NCBI GenBank assembly: GCA_019187185.1 | Contig: JABAQU010000002.1 | Location: 124,001-188,000, forward strand | Source of the DNA: Steroidobacteraceae bacterium | GTDB taxonomy: Bacteria > Pseudomonadota > Gammaproteobacteria > Steroidobacterales > Steroidobacteraceae | Direction: 5' to 3' | DNA: 64,000 nucleotides | In this document: positions 62,436 to 64,000 of the stretch, piece after piece | Position numbering within the stretch: the stretch's first letter is position 1 | Layout: each line of letters starts with the position of its first letter | Notes under the pieces: generated by a model | What the model was told of the DNA's origin: nothing | The model's input: only the letters and a program-made list of their open reading frames with translations | The model's database searches: none | Translations under genes and position numbers: made by a program

Positions 62436-62852
62436 TCAGCCGACACCCTTTGCCGCCGCGATCATCGCCTCGACCTGCGGCATCGCGGCGTGCGCGGTGA
62501 TGTGCGCGCATTCATAGTCGTCCGGCTCGGACAGCGGATAGAGCTTGCCGATCTCGCGGCACGCCGAGGCGGCGGCGTCATCGACACGCTTCTCGAGCGC
62601 GCTGGCGCCCTCCTTCGTCTTCAGATCGAGGCCCCTCGCGCTGACGCGGTAGCTCAACGTGATTTCGTCGACGGGAAACGGGCTCGACGGGTCCATGACG
62701 CGCTGCTTGTGTATGCGCATGGCCTGCACGTGAATGCTCGGCGTTTCGTCCGCGAGCGCGCCGCCACTCGACAGCGCACCCGCCGCGAGAACCGCCGCAG
62801 CCGCGATCGCGAGGTGCCGCTTCGGCCATTGGTTCCGGTGACTTGTATTCAT
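62436..62852 (-). CDS. UrcA-family exported protein
   Basis: Protein of 138 residues: signal peptide (HLAIAAAAVLAAGALSSGGALA) and the UrcA core (SYRVSARGLDLKTKEGASAL, then an AAASACREIGKLYP Cys motif and a second Cys in DYECAHITAH). UrcA proteins are common in sphingomonads and related bacteria; their function is unclear. AGGAGA lies eight bases before the ATG. Its leader holds two tandem 12-base repeats. Confidence 0.85.
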   Translation of the reverse strand: MNTSHRNQWPKRHLAIAAAAVLAAGALSSGGALADETPSIHVQAMRIHKQRVMDPSSPFPVDEITLSYRVSARGLDLKTKEGASALEKRVDDAAASACREIGKLYPLSEPDDYECAHITAHAAMPQVEAMIAAAKGVG

Positions 62853-62881
62853 ACGGGAATCTCCTGTCTTGCGAAGGGCGC

Positions 62882-62919
62882 CGCGAAGCGTCACGCGAAG
62901 CGTCACGCGACGCGACGCG
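62882..62919. repeat. Short tandem repeats upstream of the UrcA gene
   Basis: CGCGAAGCGTCA occurs twice in tandem (62882-62893, 62894-62905), followed by CGCGA twice. It lies in the divergent region between UrcA and the TPR gene. I see no clear promoter in this 174-base region. Confidence 0.5.
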
Positions 62920-63026
62920 CCTTGTGACCGATTCGACCCGGAACGATCACCGCGGGTTCCATGGCGCGCGACACCTTGAGCGCGTCATCCGCGCCGTGCC
63001 GGGCAAATTGACGTTACACTTGCTTC

Positions 63027-63767
63027 ATGTTCTTCGTTGTCCTCTCGGTCGTCATCCAGGCACTCCTGATCATCCATTGCATCAGGACCGGCCGGAACCA
63101 GATCTGGATCTGGGTGCTCGCGCTGCTGTCGTTTCCGGGCATCCTTGCCTACGTCGCCGTCGAACTGGTGCCCGATCTGCTGCGCAGCCGCACGGCGCGA
63201 CGCGCAGCGCGCGGTGTCTCGCGCGCGCTCGATCCGGGCCGCAACCTGCGGGAGGCGAAGAGCCATGCACAGATCTCGGGCGACGTGGCTTCCCGGCAGG
63301 CGTACGCGGACGAGCTCGCGAGGCAGGGCCGGCACGCGGAGGCGATCGACGAGTATCGCAAAGCGCTGACGGGCCTTTACGAGCACGACCCGAAGCTGAT
63401 GCTCGGACTCGCGCAGGCACAGTTCGACAGTGGTGATCCGGCCGGTGCGCGCGACACGCTCGATCGCCTGATCGCCGCCACGCCCGACTTCAGGAGCCCC
63501 GACGGCCACCTGCTGTATGCCCGTGCGGTCGAAGCGGCGGGCGACCTGGACAAGGCGCTCGACGAGTACGCGACGCTCGCGTCGTACTACCCCGGCGCGG
63601 AAGCGGCCGTGCGTTACGCCGCCCTGCTGCGCAAGACAAGGCGCGGCGAGGAATCCGCGCGGGTGCTGCGCGAGCTGCTCGACCAGGCGCGCATCGCGCC
63701 GGCGCATTACCGGCGCTCACAGAAGGAATGGCTGGCCGCAGCCGAGCGCGATCAGAACAGCCGGTAG
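63027..63767 (+). CDS. Membrane-anchored TPR protein with PLDc_N-like N-terminus
   Basis: Protein of 246 residues. Two transmembrane helices at the N-terminus (VVLSVVIQALLIIHCI, IWIWVLALLSFPGILAYVAV) look like the phospholipase-D N-terminal membrane domain. Four or five TPR-like repeats follow (YADELARQGRHAEAIDEYRK, LYARAVEAAGDLDKALDEYA). It is probably a membrane scaffold facing the cytoplasm. No operon partner is evident. Confidence 0.85.
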   Translation: MFFVVLSVVIQALLIIHCIRTGRNQIWIWVLALLSFPGILAYVAVELVPDLLRSRTARRAARGVSRALDPGRNLREAKSHAQISGDVASRQAYADELARQGRHAEAIDEYRKALTGLYEHDPKLMLGLAQAQFDSGDPAGARDTLDRLIAATPDFRSPDGHLLYARAVEAAGDLDKALDEYATLASYYPGAEAAVRYAALLRKTRRGEESARVLRELLDQARIAPAHYRRSQKEWLAAAERDQNSR

Positions 63768-63788
63768 CGTTGCGGACGAGCCCGCCAC

Positions 63789-64000
<212 letters not shown>

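Noticed and set aside
62882-62919. Possible CRISPR-like or satellite array
   Set aside because: Only two 12-base units with no spacers.

Overview
The window is 64 kb of dense, GC-rich bacterial chromosome with about 56 protein genes. I see no rRNA, tRNA, insertion sequence or CRISPR array. The gene set (Kup, FixL/FixJ-type pair, PEP carboxylase, two TonB-dependent receptors, an RND tripartite pump, MsrA, UrcA protein, PlpD-type patatin) fits a free-living, aerobic, Gram-negative gammaproteobacterium. A high-GC environmental lineage of the Steroidobacter/Nevskia type is my guess; no marker gene in the window settles it. Genes are packed into operons with many 1-8 base start/stop overlaps, and no gene-free stretch exceeds 300 bases. 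The longest is about 290 bases at 38135-38424.

Layout. 1-4100 (minus): Kup K+ transporter (runs off the left edge), an SDR oxidoreductase and a phospholipase-D lipoprotein, all overlapping. 4181-5919 (plus): a soluble PAS histidine kinase and its FixJ-like regulator. 5920-8652 (minus): PEP carboxylase, with a perfect 33-bp inverted repeat just upstream. 8745-20555: a probable catabolic regulon for an organic acid carried as a CoA ester. It holds a TonB receptor, amidohydrolase-fold protein, GST, three class III CoA-transferases, HpcH/CitE lyase, MaoC hydratase, acyl-CoA dehydrogenase and a HutC-type GntR regulator. Two near-identical TTGTCCGGACA palindromes lie in its two divergent promoter regions. 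20580-22568 (minus): a KefB-type antiporter.

22591-32744 (minus) is one long operon for a proton-driven envelope machine: redoxin, small coiled-coil protein, two large TPR proteins, small linker protein, ExbB/TolQ-type channel, two ExbD/TolR-type proteins, a polyproline AgmX/TonB-like protein and a small unknown. It resembles the Myxococcus Agl/Glt core. 32911-44436 is a divergent locus of exported redox proteins. On the minus strand are a Tat-exported DUF1501-like protein, a LamG lipoprotein with two haem motifs and a monohaem protein. On the plus strand are a hydrazine-synthase-alpha-like lipoprotein, two outer-membrane beta-barrel proteins, a TlpA thioredoxin, a DUF4266 lipoprotein with a Cys-Gly-Cys tail and a DUF3570 barrel. 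This stretch is the best candidate for an undescribed system.

44537-48351 holds housekeeping and unknown genes (SYLF protein, MsrA, isoprenylcysteine-methyltransferase-like protein, small kinase). 48348-55331 has a patatin/beta-barrel protein divergent from a PQQ dehydrogenase, a TonB receptor and a lipoprotein cytochrome c. 55365-61130 (minus) is an outer-membrane factor, membrane-fusion protein and RND permease operon. 61235-64000 holds two envelope proteins with a shared C-terminal Cys domain, an UrcA protein, a TPR protein and the end of an agmatine deiminase gene.
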